DNA from: Lineus longissimus
Taxonomy: Eukaryota > Nemertea > Pilidiophora > Heteronemertea > Lineidae
Assembly (NCBI RefSeq): GCF_910592395.1
Contig: NC_088313.1
Coordinates: 13,594,437 to 13,658,436, forward strand
Reading direction: 5' to 3'
Length of the DNA stretch: 64,000 bases
This document shows, in pieces, positions 48,401 through 59,268 of this stretch. Each line of letters begins with the position of its first letter. The first letter of the stretch is position 1. A program made the translations under genes and the position numbers. Below the pieces are notes generated by a model. That model was not told the origin of the DNA, ran no database searches, and saw only the letters and a list, made by a program, of their open reading frames with translations.

Positions 48401-51400
48401 GTGTTTTCCTTGTATCTCAATGATTAAGAAATCGGGCTGCTTCTATTGAGCCAACAAGACGAGGAGCGGAGGTCCATTGACCGAGATTTGGGCCGAAATA
48501 TTTCAAGAAGTGTGTTTTTACCCCCCCCCCCCCCTCTAGACCAACACGCTAGCTAATGTACGCCCTGCAAGAAAGAGAATGCTTATAAAAAACCTCTCGG
48601 GAATCTACATGTATTTGGTAATCGTCGTTGCTCTGATTTCCAAAGCGTTCTTGCTCTCTTCCAGGTAATTTCATCGCTGATGGCATGGTCCATCAGAACC
48701 TTGACCACCCTGATGGTGTTTATTGGACGAGAGCATCCATCGGACTGATGAATTCGGGTGGAATTAGGACAGCTATTAGTAAAGGTAGGAACAAGTGACA
48801 GTTTTGTTGAAATGGAATTTTGAAATAACAAACCTTGTGAATCAAAATCCTGAACTCTGGGCATTATGTCCAATATTCAGCTTCCGAGTCATACTGTGTT
48901 CCTTAATTTCGAGTCCTTCGATGTTTTCGTTGCAAAAATAGCTCTTCCAACGCATGCGGTGGGATATGTAACTGATGTATACATTCGGATCAAGCAGGTG
49001 CGTCTCCTGCATTTGAAATTTCAGCCAATGACAGCGCTTTTAAGATGCGGTGATCGTTTTCAATAGTGACTGAGTTGCTGAAGATGTAAGAGCTGTTTTG
49101 AGTTGGCGGAGTAAAAATTTGTCCGCCCCGTCCCGCAAAGATCCAACGGTTTATTCCAGGGCCAGGAACGTGTGCGAGGGGAGAAAGTTACGACTGACTC
49201 TGGTTTTCGAGGATGCGTGTTCAGTGAAACAACTTCCGCCTGGTGTTGGTTTACGATTCGCCGATCGTGTCCACTCAGCTTGCTCTTGACTGAATCACCA
49301 TACACACAACTTCTCCCGCAAATTCTTTAGGATTTTATCATAACTTCGTACTGATCAATGCATATGCTCATTTCCAATTTAAGGCAGTGTGACCCTCGAG
49401 GATGTGCTGACGGTTTCCCCATTCCGAAACACCATCGATGTATTCGAGCTGAAGGGAAAACACATAAGAGAGGTCCTGGAACATTCTGTTAGTAAATGGG
49501 ATGCGGTGAAGCAGGCTGGACGATTTTTACAGGTTTCAGGTAACTAATGATCTGGTTACTTGGGCATACATGTTTGTTGTTCATACGAAAATTGCCACCA
49601 GCTCGACCGTGACTTCTCTGATCAGGATCATGGACAAATCACGTACATGCAGATACAGTCAAAAACATTTGTATAGGCCATGTACTTCAAAGCATTATGC
49701 TTTTGATACAATGAACAGAGCACCATGCAGTACGCAGTGTAACCATAGGCTCCCTGAATTCGCAAGCCATGCCCTAAACCACCTTGTAACACTGTCTAAT
49801 GAAACCATTTTAGAGATCATTTCTATGTGCGATGCTACATGTGGTGACGCATAGTGGCAAGGACTAGTATCTTCCTGGCCACCCAATTCCGAAACCCAAT
49901 GCATCAGTGCTGAAATTTTGTGCTGACAAAGCAAATTTAACAGGCTCTCCAAGGGGTTCCTCTATCCCTTTTTCAGAATTTCTTTATAGGATTAGGCCTA
50001 CTTAGTGAACAAAAGAGTGTTGGTAGCACACCTACAGACCGTTGTGCAAGGGATAGTAGTCCTAGGGCTGATAGTCCGTGTAACAATAGCCCGCATTGCT
50101 AAATGTTTTGGTTAGGGTTAGCGGTACAATAGATCATGCTGCTTAATTGGTCAAATACAATGCTACAGGACTATGACTCCAGGGGGACTATATCCGCTGT
50201 CACACCGTCACCCAAGTTCTTCCATAATTCGTTTCATGACACAATAAACGTCGTTATCATAACTGAACAGGTGTAGATCCGGGGGGGGGGGGCAACATAC
50301 GCTAGCCCCCTTTTTCATGAATATCTTTCAAATTTAACATGAAATTTTGGAACACACCTGGAATTTTAATGAGAAGTGCAGTGCACGCCCCCTCGTTTTC
50401 CGATTCGAGGATGCGCTTGGATCCGCCCCAGCCGAACTTCGGAACGCCACTCCTGGAACAGATTTTAATACTCGTCTGTGTGATTCGGCAGCGATTAAAA
50501 CCATACATCGGACATATCCCTGGCAGCCAACTTGGAATATGTGTACAATTCTATGTAACTTTTACTCATGCAATGATCACGAACTACCTTTCTTGATGAT
50601 GATAATAATGATAATAATGATAAGAAGAAGAAAGGCTGAAGATATTTGGTAAGCCGCTCGCCGAACTAGCATCATTTTTGTCCTGTTTGGAGAGCTGCTT
50701 GCCGAACGCCCGAAAATTGACGAATGTTCAAAGCGCTTGCTCAAAAAGTCACACCCCCAGTAAAAAATAGTCAAACATTGAAGTGTCGTTTAAAGAGGAA
50801 TGTATTGAGTAAGGTCTTGAAACTGTCGATATTCTTGGCAGTTCGTATGCTTATCGGCAGAGTTCCATATTTCAGGGTTGATTGTGACTTACGATCTCGC
50901 CAGACCCATTGGCGCCCGGGTGGTGAGTGTGAAGGCCCGATGCGGAGATTGTGAGATGCCTTCGTTCAGCCCCCTGGAGGACGAGAAGGTTTACCAGCTG
51001 GTTGCCCCGACATTTATCATAGAGGGAGGCGATGGCTACGGCATGATTAAACCCAACTTGATTTCAAGACATATCAACGGTAAGAACCGCATTAGAATAT
51101 TGTAATCATGATGAGACACAAATATGACTAAACAATACTTGACCAGACAAGCAAGGACAACTCCGCTCGTGTATAAAATTCAATTTGAAAATGCTTTAAT
51201 ACGTACTCAATATAAATTTCAGCATTGCCGATGTGAAGACAAATATGCAAATACTATGAATATCAAGTTTTCGCCTGCATAGTTACTGCACTATGGCATG
51301 ATGTGTGACTGCATTTCTGTTTTCCTAGACCAGCCAGTAATCACGAACGGCGTACCCCTTTATGAAGAGCTACTCCGTTCATTCAAAAATAAAACTAAAA

Positions 51401-52118
51401 TTCTTAGTATACAATTACTTTCTTTTGAGACAAACTGAACGAAAAATCGGTTAGTCCCTAAATTGCCTGGCATTTTTATTTTGCGGGAAAAATTCACAAT
51501 TTTTGTCTTGCTATCGATTAGGAAATTTCTGGATATAGATGTTGACTCCATACAGGAAAATGACGCCGATGTCAAAGGGATCTAAGATCCTGGGAGAGAT
51601 AGTCCGGGACTAAAACTAGAGTCTGTAATGTGACATTCCAGTTTTGAGAAGAAATGGCTCGGTTGTGGGTCCTCAACTTCTGATTCTTCATGGAAAGTGG
51701 AGTGCGGCCGACTCTAAGTGAACGGATGAAGCAACATCGACGAGCCCCTGTCAGAAAATAGTATTAGTGTCAGAGGTGTTACATGCACTCAACTCATTTT
51801 CGCCCGAATTGTCACTCAATAGCTTCTGGTTCCCACTACCTTATATGATTTTACTCTATCTTCTTTAGTTTAATATGTATTTGCTTCCAATACTTTCCAG
51901 GTGACCTTGACACGGATGTGCTAGAGGAACACGTCAGGAAGATGTCGCCAATAGCAATAGGATTAGAGGAAAGGATACAATTCGTCAATGGATCCACTGG
52001 GGGAGGACCATGTGTCAATATAGCGAGAAATACTATCATGAACTATTACTTGATGATAAGTGCAATAATTATGACAGTGCTTCTCCGAAGAGACACATAC
52101 ACATTATGGAATCAGTAG
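39405..52118 (+). CDS. NT5E-like: Ecto-5'-nucleotidase (CD73-like), intact copy B
   Basis: Exons are 39405-39746, 44703-44916, 46119-46304, 46978-47175, 47564-47695, 48665-48784, 49384-49539, 50876-51079 and 51901-52118. They join in phase to 589 residues, close to the vertebrate enzyme, which also has nine exons. Residues 1-22 are a signal peptide. Metal ligands are present: NDVH (D33, H35), GGDQ (D86), GNHEFD (N118), GHAG (H217) and GGHSNTF (H240). The substrate side keeps GGIR, SPFRNT, FLQVSG and GGDGYG, where tyrosine replaces the usual stacking phenylalanine. The family hydrolyses extracellular AMP to adenosine at the cell surface. The last exon ends in a hydrophobic stretch (YYLMISAIIMTVLL) followed by a polar tail, so GPI attachment is possible but not certain. 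The start is the first Met of MKMRD, aligned with copy A. This is the only functional copy in the window. Confidence 0.9.
42190..42680 (+). repeat. Degenerate tandem repeat, unit about 245 bp, intron 1 of copy B
   Basis: GTGATTCTTGACTTGGC followed by GGGCCAAAACTGAAAAC occurs at about 42233 and again at 42476, with partly similar sequence between. It is not present in copy A and contributes to the larger intron 1. Confidence 0.6.
42852..43100 (-). mobile_element. LINE 3' tail with (TAA)n end, intron 1 of copy B
   Basis: On the minus strand IELPNSVRGQ, LGRFKTALKTHIFKKFF and a stop (43002-43091) match the C-terminal peptide of CR1/L2-type reverse transcriptases. An A run, AAGCGCTTAG...AAGCGCTATAAAAATG and a (TAA)n microsatellite at 42850-42872 follow. 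It is a 5'-truncated insertion, absent from copy A. Confidence 0.7.
44121..44245. mobile_element. Hairpin MITE, arms about 58 bp
   Basis: TGTCGGTATTGGTTGTCTCA (44121) is inverted as TGAGACAATCAATACCGACA (ending 44245). The arms continue inward through GTGGGTGGAG/CTCCACCCA and TTGGCCAAAC/GTTTGGCCAA to a 10-base loop. Half-copies with the GCTCCACCCGAGCGG core occur at about 28168-28240 and, more diverged, 7625-7700. Confidence 0.75.
50641..50710. repeat. Two copies of a recurring 26-bp palindrome
   Basis: TTTGGTAAGCCGCTCGCCGAA and TTTGGAGAGCTGCTTGCCGAA lie in intron 7 of copy B, about 45 bases apart and separated by ATTTTTGTCCTG. They belong to the same motif family as 52512-53040. Confidence 0.55.
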
Positions 52119-52352
52119 GATATTTTTTATCAAGTAGCAAGTAACCCGCACTATGGTCATCATGATTATCGTCGTCATTATCGTCGTCATCATCATCATA
52201 GCCATCGTTAAAACATCATCATGGCTCTTTAATCATTGACACTGCTCACTTCTACCGTCCAAATAGGCTGATCATAAACCGCGAGATGCGGAATGCGAAA
52301 TCGCGAGATGCCAACCTCGGTGAGAGTACCATGCGCCACATGATGTATCGCA

Positions 52353-52446
52353 AATATGGAACCTGAAAAGGCGAGCATTCATGAGACCGAGGCTGTAGTA
52401 GGAAGTCATCCTTGTTTTGATTGGCCATTGAATAAGACTCCGCTGT
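52353..52446 (+). repeat. 95-bp direct repeat, left copy flanking the LINE
   Basis: GGAACCTGAAAAGGCGAGCA, CGAGGCTGTAGTAGG and AGACTCCGCTGT occur here and again in the same order and strand at 57418-57512, on the far side of the LINE. Identity is about 90 percent by eye. Confidence 0.8.
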
Positions 52447-52511
52447 GCGATGTGTGGAATTTAACCTAATTTACATACATTGTATACAAATATATATATT
52501 TGTTGGAAGTG

Positions 52512-53040
52512 ACTATTTGGCAAGCCCGGCTCGCCAAACAGCGCCTTTTTTCTGCCCTAGATGGAGAGCCGAACTCATGCATATTAATGCATCCAGGAGC
52601 TCATTATCATTCGTGGCAACACGGTCAGCAACACTGGAGTTACAGTGAAACGCCTTTAGAAATGCACACTAATGCATTTAACATGCTTATCAGTTAAATC
52701 ACGTTTATGACTTATTTTGTAAATCCATACAGTCATGTGCATGTACATGCTTCTTCATGGATTATTGACCAAAATCCGAGTTTAGTAACAGAAATTGAAT
52801 CGAGAGCGGGAAGTCGGCCATTGTTAAATATGCGCATATAAATTCGAATATGACGTCACTGCTCTCTGATTGGCCAACATGTTGTAACCTCTTCGGCTCG
52901 CCAATGAGGGTAGTATTTTTGCCCTGTTTGGCAAGCCCGGCTTGCGGAACAGGGTGGCTTTTTAGTGCTGTTTGGCAAGCGGCTCTCCAAACAGGACAAA
53001 AAAAGATGCCTGTTCGGCGAGCGGCTTGCCAAATAGACCT
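52512..53040. repeat. Cluster of 26-bp palindromes, consensus TTTGGCRAGCSGGCTYGCCAAA
   Basis: Copies begin at about 52515 (ATTTGGCAAGCCCGGCTCGC), 52927 (TTTGGCAAGCCCGGCTTGCG), 52971 (TTTGGCAAGCGGCTCTCCAA) and 53013 (TTCGGCGAGCGGCTTGCCAA). They are often followed or preceded by GCCCTGTTT or CAGGACAAAAA. The substitutions largely keep the dyad symmetry. Confidence 0.6.
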
Positions 53041-53183
53041 GGCCATATTTGTTTATTCCTCCTTAGATATGAAGACAAAATTTACAATGAATAGCATAAA
53101 CGCTTAGAAATGAAAGTTAAATGAAATGACATTATGTACAAAGTGTTACATTTACTAGTAAGGGTCGTATACTATGTAGCTAG

Positions 53184-56100
53184 TTAGTATACCATCCAGC
53201 ATTCTGCATCAATTTTCAGCATATGAATGTTATCGCTGTAGTCAAGATGATCAACTTGTTTCCCAAGAAGGGTTCCTGAAAGTTCGGAATCGTCCATGTT
53301 CCAGAGTGCGGCGTTGACAGAAGCGGAACATTCATTTTCCAGTCGTTGCCTCTCGATTTCCGCTGAAATCGGGACAAACGCAGAAGAATGTACATGTGGA
53401 TCTGTATACGTTTTATGGCATCTGGGACACTGTGTCGGCTCGGACAGAATTGTAAGCGTGTTGAGTCTTGCGATGAAGGCAAAGTTTTTCTTAATCAAAG
53501 GATATTCTAAAGCGGCTAGCCAGATGAGCGAGGGATAGTCCAATGATTTTTCGATTTCGAGAGTTCTGTTATGACCGTTATTCGCTCTACATTTTTCGGC
53601 AAATAAAAAGTTCTCGTGATTGATAATGGTTATTTTCGTGAGTGATTTGAGCGTATGCCCCTGCGGCAGTAGAGGTAAAGAAAATGTTTCACTGCTCATA
53701 AAGCTTTCAAGAATATGGCGGAGACCATATTTGTCTAATGCAACGCAGAGTTGGGGAATAAAACCTCTATGTTCGTTGTTTCTCCTTTGACAGAATGCTT
53801 TATGGCGGAACTCGAACACTTGTAGTGGCAGTGAATGCTCGGGCATTATGGAAAGTTGTTTGAAATACAGGATGCACTTTTCATCTAATAAACCTCTCAA
53901 ACTACATTGTCCTATCATCGCTTGTGAAATCACTGTTCGCGTGTTCCTGCTGAAGCCCTGCATTTGTTTTAAACAGAATCGATTGGCGCATTCGAGAATG
54001 AGGAAGTCCGATTCAGACATTTGGGACCAGAGTTCACATCCATATAGGGCTCTGGGTAAACAAATGAGGCCATAGAGCTTTACGCTGCAGATCGGATTGA
54101 ACGAATTGGGTTGGATTCCCGGTACTAAGATTGACATTAGTGAGCCTTTCCGCTTTTGAGCAGCCGATATTGCAATGTTGGTTGATTTTGGATATTTGTT
54201 CAGTGTTATCCCGAGGTGTACAGTAGATGTGGTTTCAGCAATGGGCATAGGCCCTAGCCACCATGTTCGAAGTTCCTTCAATCTTTTCCAATGTTGCGCA
54301 GATTCGCCAAATACAATTATTGCACATTTGTCGTAGTTGAAGTCACCTCAATTTGAGCGAATATCGGAAACTGCACAGGAGCATGCGTTCCAATCCATAT
54401 TTTGTTAGCGAAAGTACGGCTAGGTCATCCGCGTGGCACGGAGACCCACAGTTGATTTCACCGAGGCGAGCACCTACACCAAGGTTGTATGGATTGTCTA
54501 GCAGTTCGTTGATGTACAGTAGGAAAAGCCATGTTGAAAGTACGCCACCTTGCCTTACACCCTGTCGAACGTTAAACCAATCAGATCGCACATTGTTTTC
54601 GACTACACAGCTTTGTATATCCGTGTAGCACGCTTTGATCAGGCTCCATAGAAGACCTTGTATACCGAACGTATGCAGTTTATATAGCAGGCCACCATGC
54701 CAAACAGTGTCAAATGCTTTGGCGGTATCTAAGAAACAGGCATAAACTTTCGAGTGTCTCTCTAGCATGTGGGCAACAGTCTCTTGCAAAACGAAGGCTG
54801 TGGAAACACAGCTTCTTCCTACCTGCTAGGCACTTTGCTGTTTATTTGGACAGTTCATGTCAGTTTAAGCTACCCACGCATTTATTCGCGAAAGTATCAC
54901 GCGTTCGAGAGCTTGTATACTGACGGCAGCAAGGTGATTGGGCGGTAACTTTGCGGGGCATTTTTGTCTTTTCCTTTGCCTTTATGTAGGGTATGAATGA
55001 CTCCTTATTTGGCGGGTTTTGGAACGTGAGACGTTTTAAGAATTGAATTAAACAAGGACGCAAGAAGTGTATGCAATGCATGGCCTCCGTATTTTATGTG
55101 TTCATTTGATATGCCGTCAATTCCACACGCTTTGTCATGTTCTAGCGTTTTTATCTCAGCCTTGATCTCATCAACCGTAAAAGGTTGGTCAAGAGCGGGG
55201 ATATGCACGGCGCTGTCGGCAGAGTCCTTTTCAATTGTTTCTAAAGTATGCTCGATATGTTCTTTGAATGTTTCATCGTATTTTATAATACCGGTCGTAT
55301 CTGGCGTGAATACGTTTTCGAAATACTCGGCCCACTTTCTGCTGATGTCAGCAGAACTGTAGTAAGTTATGCCACCAAAGCGCATTGGTGGAGGAGCTGA
55401 TGGAGGCTGGCGTCGATGTCTTTTCAGCAATTTCCAGAATAAGCCTTGGTCAATTTCCGCAGCAGAGCTTAAACTGTTGTAAAATTCATTATCAAGATAA
55501 GCATCGAGTTTTCTCAGTGTGTCTGACGCGTTGCTGAAGAGTTTTAAGATTGTAAACACGGGCAAATGATCCGACGTATTCAATAGTTCCTCGTCAATTA
55601 CTTTTCTACACAGTGCATTTTCGAGCATCACTGGCGAAACACAAATGTGGTCGATCAGGGTTTTGTTAGAAGCCTCGAATGGATCAAACGTGTAGGCAGG
55701 TCCTAAACACAAATTGCTAACAGGAATAGAAAGGAGGTTCAATCTGTCCAACAGGTATTGAAGAGCTCTGGTTCTTTGGCAGGATGCCACACTGGGGGTT
55801 CTTTCACCACTAGTCTGAGCGTTTAGGTCCCCCATTATCACTATTTCCCCGGTGGGACTGTAGAATTCGCATAGTTCGAATAGATAATCTACTTATTCTG
55901 CATAGAAGTTTGTGGGATAGTTTGAACTCGGTAAGTATGCCATAAAGAAAAACACAGGCCTCTGTGAGGCGAGGGCTAGGCTGATCCCCACCACAAGGTC
56001 GCTGTCTAAATTAAGCACTCGGTCGAAGGGCGAAAGGCATTTTTCCACAGGAAAGATGTGCCACCTTTCCCGCGCCTGCGTCGGTCACTTATAAAAAAGG

Positions 56101-56312
56101 TCGTTGGCGGCTACGCCAAATGATTCGTTATTACCATTGATCGACTGTAGGAAGTTTAGAGAGTCTGGGTATAACCAGTGTTCACAGATACCGATGAGGT
56201 CGAGGTCGCGTGAACGCAGGAGGTAATCCATGTAGGATGCACCGGCCATCACGCCGCGTGCGTTCCAGCAGGCGATACGTAATCCGTTTTCTAGAATGCG
56301 TATAGTGGCCAT
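53184..56312 (-). pseudogene. LINE ORF2: endonuclease and reverse transcriptase, broken
   Basis: The frame starts at 56312 with an apurinic-type endonuclease (ACWNARGV, then ICEHWLYP with the catalytic glutamate). An in-frame TAA lies near 55893. It resumes with MGDLNAQ, LIDHICVSP and TSDHLPVF, the rest of the endonuclease active site (55841-55560). The reverse transcriptase begins at DKACGIDGIS, breaks between about 55005 and 54790, and continues with FLDTAKAFDTVWH, RQGVRQGG and HADDLAVLS (54789-54343), its catalytic aspartates intact. After another break the C-terminal part (54281-53184) ends with a CPRC...H...C zinc-ribbon-like segment. The function would be target-primed reverse transcription. 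This copy cannot move by itself. Confidence 0.85.
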
Positions 56313-56314
56313 GA

Positions 56315-57022
56315 TTATTGTACAAAGAAACTAATCGAACCACTCACGACACAGCACACCATCAGGCCAGAAATACTCCTCGAGTAGCGCATGCTTATCC
56401 TCAATGCCACAACAATCTTTGCTGATTGGGTTCCCCTGATTTTGCTTTTAATCAGACGAACCGTAGGTGATTGAATATTGCGATTTGAGACGACCGTAAC
56501 AATCAATTCGGGGGTTGAGCGAGGCGAGATGAATCCAACGAAAAGAGGTGCTCTCCTTCGACGTGGCCGCCGTACTACACCGACAAATCCGCAGTTTTCG
56601 GTTAAGTGAGGGTCATTATGATGACCCTCTCGCATTTCTGTTGGTTTTGAAGAGCTCGTATCTCTCTCGGTTGTGCATTGATTCGTAGAGATGATTGTCT
56701 CGATCTTCCTTGTTGGCGGGTTGGTTTGTCGGTTCGTTTTTTCCGATGACTCCCTTGCGAATTCGGATGAGCTGCTTGTGTCCACAGTCACCTTGTTATC
56801 GCGATGAACTGATTCCTGCGGTTTGGGTGCTTTCGAGGTCGCAGCAACAGCATATGACTCACTCGAAAATGTCATCTTTGAAATGTCGCGTTCAACTGCG
56901 CTGAGCCTTGACCGAAGTGCAGCTGCTTCTTTCTTGTCAGCTGGAAGCTCAGTGTCGTCTCTTTCTAACAGTTTCGAAACACTTTCGGCGGTTGATTTTA
57001 GGTCCGATTTGAACAGTTTCAA
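56315..57022 (-). pseudogene. LINE ORF1, nucleic-acid-binding protein, frameshifted
   Basis: The N-terminal half is charged and coiled-coil-like (LKSTAESVSKLLERDD, LRSRLSAVERDI). A serine-rich linker follows, then APLFVGFISP, ELIVTV and VRLIKSKIRGTQSAKIVV, the pattern of the RRM-like domain of LINE ORF1 proteins. Near 56400 the frame shifts. The expected C-terminal FWPDGVLCREW is found in another frame, ending at a TAG at 56331-56333, just 18 bases before the ORF2 start. Confidence 0.7.
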
Positions 57023-57284
57023 GTCATTTATCAGTTAACCCTTTTGCAGAGGGAATTGTCCTAGAATCTTTACAATCATCATGATCTTGATAGCCGTGTT
57101 TTCACTATTGAAAACCATAACGGTATACTGGAAATTTGATATACCTATTTCTAAGGCCTATGTAATGCCTACGCAACAAATAAAGTTAAAGTTATGAATA
57201 GAAAAAGAGAGAATTCAAATGATATTTAAAAAAAATATTGTGTACCTTTATTACCTATTTATGGCATTTTGTGTACCTATTTTT

Positions 57285-57412
57285 CCAGTACCTTTTTTTC
57301 CCGGTACCTTTATATCCAATACTTTTATTTCCTGTACCTTTATTTCCTGTACCTTTATTTCCGTACCTTTTTTTCCTGTACCTTTTTTTCCTGTACCTTT
57401 ATTACCTAGATT
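57285..57412 (+). repeat. Minisatellite, unit about 14-16 bp (TTTCCTGTACCTTTA)
   Basis: TACCTTT(A/T)TTTCC(T)G or a close variant repeats eight or nine times with small changes. It lies about 260 bp upstream of the LINE ORF1, between the LINE and its right flanking repeat. It generates long artificial open frames on both strands. Confidence 0.85.
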
Positions 57413-57417
57413 CATTG

Positions 57418-57512
57418 CAATTATGGAACCTGAAAAGGCGAGCATTCATTAGACCGAGGCTGTAGTAGGGACCTATCCTTGTTTTGATCGGCAATTGAAA
57501 TAGACTCCGCTG
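57418..57512 (+). repeat. 95-bp direct repeat, right copy flanking the LINE
   Basis: Partner of 52353-52446, in the same orientation, 5.07 kb apart. Confidence 0.8.
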
Positions 57513-58387
57513 TACATGCTTCCCGAAATTGGTGGCTTGCATTGGCACTAACTTTTTCCCCCTCGTCCGTCATTAAAGGCATTCAAGTGGGTTGGTCAAC
57601 CATGACTATCTCCTTTGTCCCTCCACCATAAGGCCTAGTTTCCCCTTATGACATCACTATTTCGGACACTCAGCGCCCCATTTCTGGAAAGGTGGAAAGC
57701 CTAGTTTCGACGGTTAGACTTTCCCGCGCTATTTTTAGGGATGAAGTGCATGCCCTGTGTTATCGGTCAATGAAGGGGCACTGGTACCTCCTGTTGCATG
57801 AATAAAAAAGTGTGAAAATACAATGTAGTATGTTGGAGTCTGATGTTTGGTGTTTAGCGCAAGGTGGCTTTTTGTGATATAAATCCTTTTTCTTATTTGA
57901 ATTGTTATGCCAAACAAATATTTGCAACAGTAGCTAATTAATTTATATGCAGAGAGGGAGTGTAATTTGTTTATACTTACGTATAATCAATATTACTTTT
58001 GATATTATGGTGATATGGGGGGGGGGGGGGGGGGGCATTGGTACCTCCTGTTGTATACCGTATGATTAAAAAATATGTGAAAATACAATGTAGTGAGTTG
58101 GAGTCTGATGTTCGTTATTTAATAAATATTTAATTGTTGTTATGATAGAAATATTGTTTCCTTCCTGGTCTGGATAGACTACACATGCAGATTCAGCTTG
58201 ATGTCTTGTGGCGTGTCCATCTGGGCTAAGACAAGATGAAAGTGACTCAAGCCACTGGACTGGGGTCCAAAGTATATGATCTTGTCACTGTAGGATACGA
58301 AAATGCAGCATAATCAGACTGCTTTCGCGCCCCAAAATACGGCCCATATCGAATTATTACCACCAAGGAATAGTAACCGCGACAACT

Positions 58388-58661
58388 ATACTAAGAAATA
58401 GTAAATAAATTACCATTTGTGTGGTTCTACAGCAGAAGAGGAGTGTTCAACCATAAACACCAGGAATAGTTAACTATGAAAAAATAACTATCAAAAAAGT
58501 AAAACAATTACTATTTAATTGTAAAAAAGTTACCACTTATTTGGTTAAATTTCTTAACTACTTTGAAGTAGTGAAAATTACTACATGTACTTCTATGTAG
58601 GTGCAATATTAATCCATTAAATAGTAACTATTTTACTATTAATAGTAAAATATTTCTTAGA
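58388..58661. mobile_element. MITE with ACTMTAAGAAAT ends
   Basis: The left end is ACTAAGAAATAGTAAATAAA and the right end TAGTAAAATATTTCTTAGAGT. The interior is AT-rich with many TAACTA/TAGTTA words. The end sequence links it to the elements at 20629-20851 and 58756-59161. Confidence 0.5.
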
Positions 58662-58755
58662 GTGTAAGCAGTCCAAATGAACACAGGACTGGTGTCAAAT
58701 CCGCAACAAATTGAGCATTTGCTCCATTTACCTTTATAGGAAAGGGACAACCTCG

Positions 58756-59161
58756 CACTCGTAGAAATAAGGGGTTTTGGGCTTATCGAAAACCTTTTTG
58801 GGTTTTTCAGCCAACACAATCCATGTACAGCTCAAATCACTAAATTCGCGTCATTGGCGCGTCGTTGACGCACTACCCAGCGTGTAGGTCGCGCGTACGC
58901 GACTGGTGCGTCATCGACGCGCAACTCACGCGTACGTTTTGCGTCACTGACGCGAAGCAGGACGGATGTCATTCGTGATTTGGACTGTACATGAAGATGT
59001 ATCGCTTGAGAGGGTTTTTCAGAGAAACGAAAATCTGTAACGGCTTTTTGGCTTGTGAAACACCTTAAACGTTTTTAAATGTCCCTGAGAAACCTGTAAG
59101 GAGTGTGTTGGCGGAAAAACCCTAAACGGCATTTCAAAAGCTATACTTATTTCTAAGAGTG
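58756..59161. mobile_element. Nested palindromic MITE with CpG-rich GCGTCA core
   Basis: Outer ends are CACTCGTAGAAATAAGG and CTTATTTCTAAGAGTG. A second pair of arms is GGGTTTTTCAGCCAACAC / GTGTGTTGGCGGAAAAACCC. A third is CATGTACAGCTCAAATCAC (about 58822) / GTGATTTGGACTGTACATG (58975). Inside the third pair, 58848-58962 is extremely CpG-rich, with repeated dyads such as GCGTCATCGACGC and GCGTCACTGACGC. Confidence 0.7.
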
Positions 59162-59268
59162 CAGTACAAGATTTTACTGTGGCTTTAAGTCCCTTAATCA
59201 TGGCCAGATCCAGTCACAGATAAGAACTTTTCTGTCACTTGTCAGATGTTTTAACGTTATGGCTGTAC

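Larger units (their letters stand above)
37911..52149 (+). repeat. Duplicated block, copy B (5'-nucleotidase locus)
   Basis: This is the direct-orientation partner of 26680-35390. Homology includes 1.5 kb upstream of the start codon, all exons and flanking intron sequence, and stops about 30 bases after the stop codon. Confidence 0.85.
52150..53044. other. Intergenic stretch between copy B and the LINE
   Basis: It starts with a simple (GTC/ATC) repeat patch (52155-52205). It then holds one copy of a 95-bp direct repeat (52353-52446) and several 26-bp palindromes (52512-53040). No exon is seen. Confidence 0.5.
53045..57022 (-). mobile_element. APE-type non-LTR retrotransposon (LINE), decayed
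   Basis: On the minus strand the order is ORF1 (57022-56315), ORF2 endonuclease, reverse transcriptase and a C-terminal domain, then a short 3' UTR with AATAAA near 53060. The element is broken by stops and frameshifts. It belongs with the Jockey/CR1/L2-like LINEs; I cannot assign the clade. The 5' end may be truncated. Confidence 0.85.

Noticed and set aside
50302-50652. Overlapping frames in intron 7 of copy B
   Set aside because: The matching sequence in copy A intron 7 has a different frame structure, so it is intronic.
57219-57465. Low-complexity frames on both strands (FFPVPFFPV, GTGKKGTGKK)
   Set aside because: They are produced by the minisatellite; a repeat unit of about 15 bp keeps frames open without coding.
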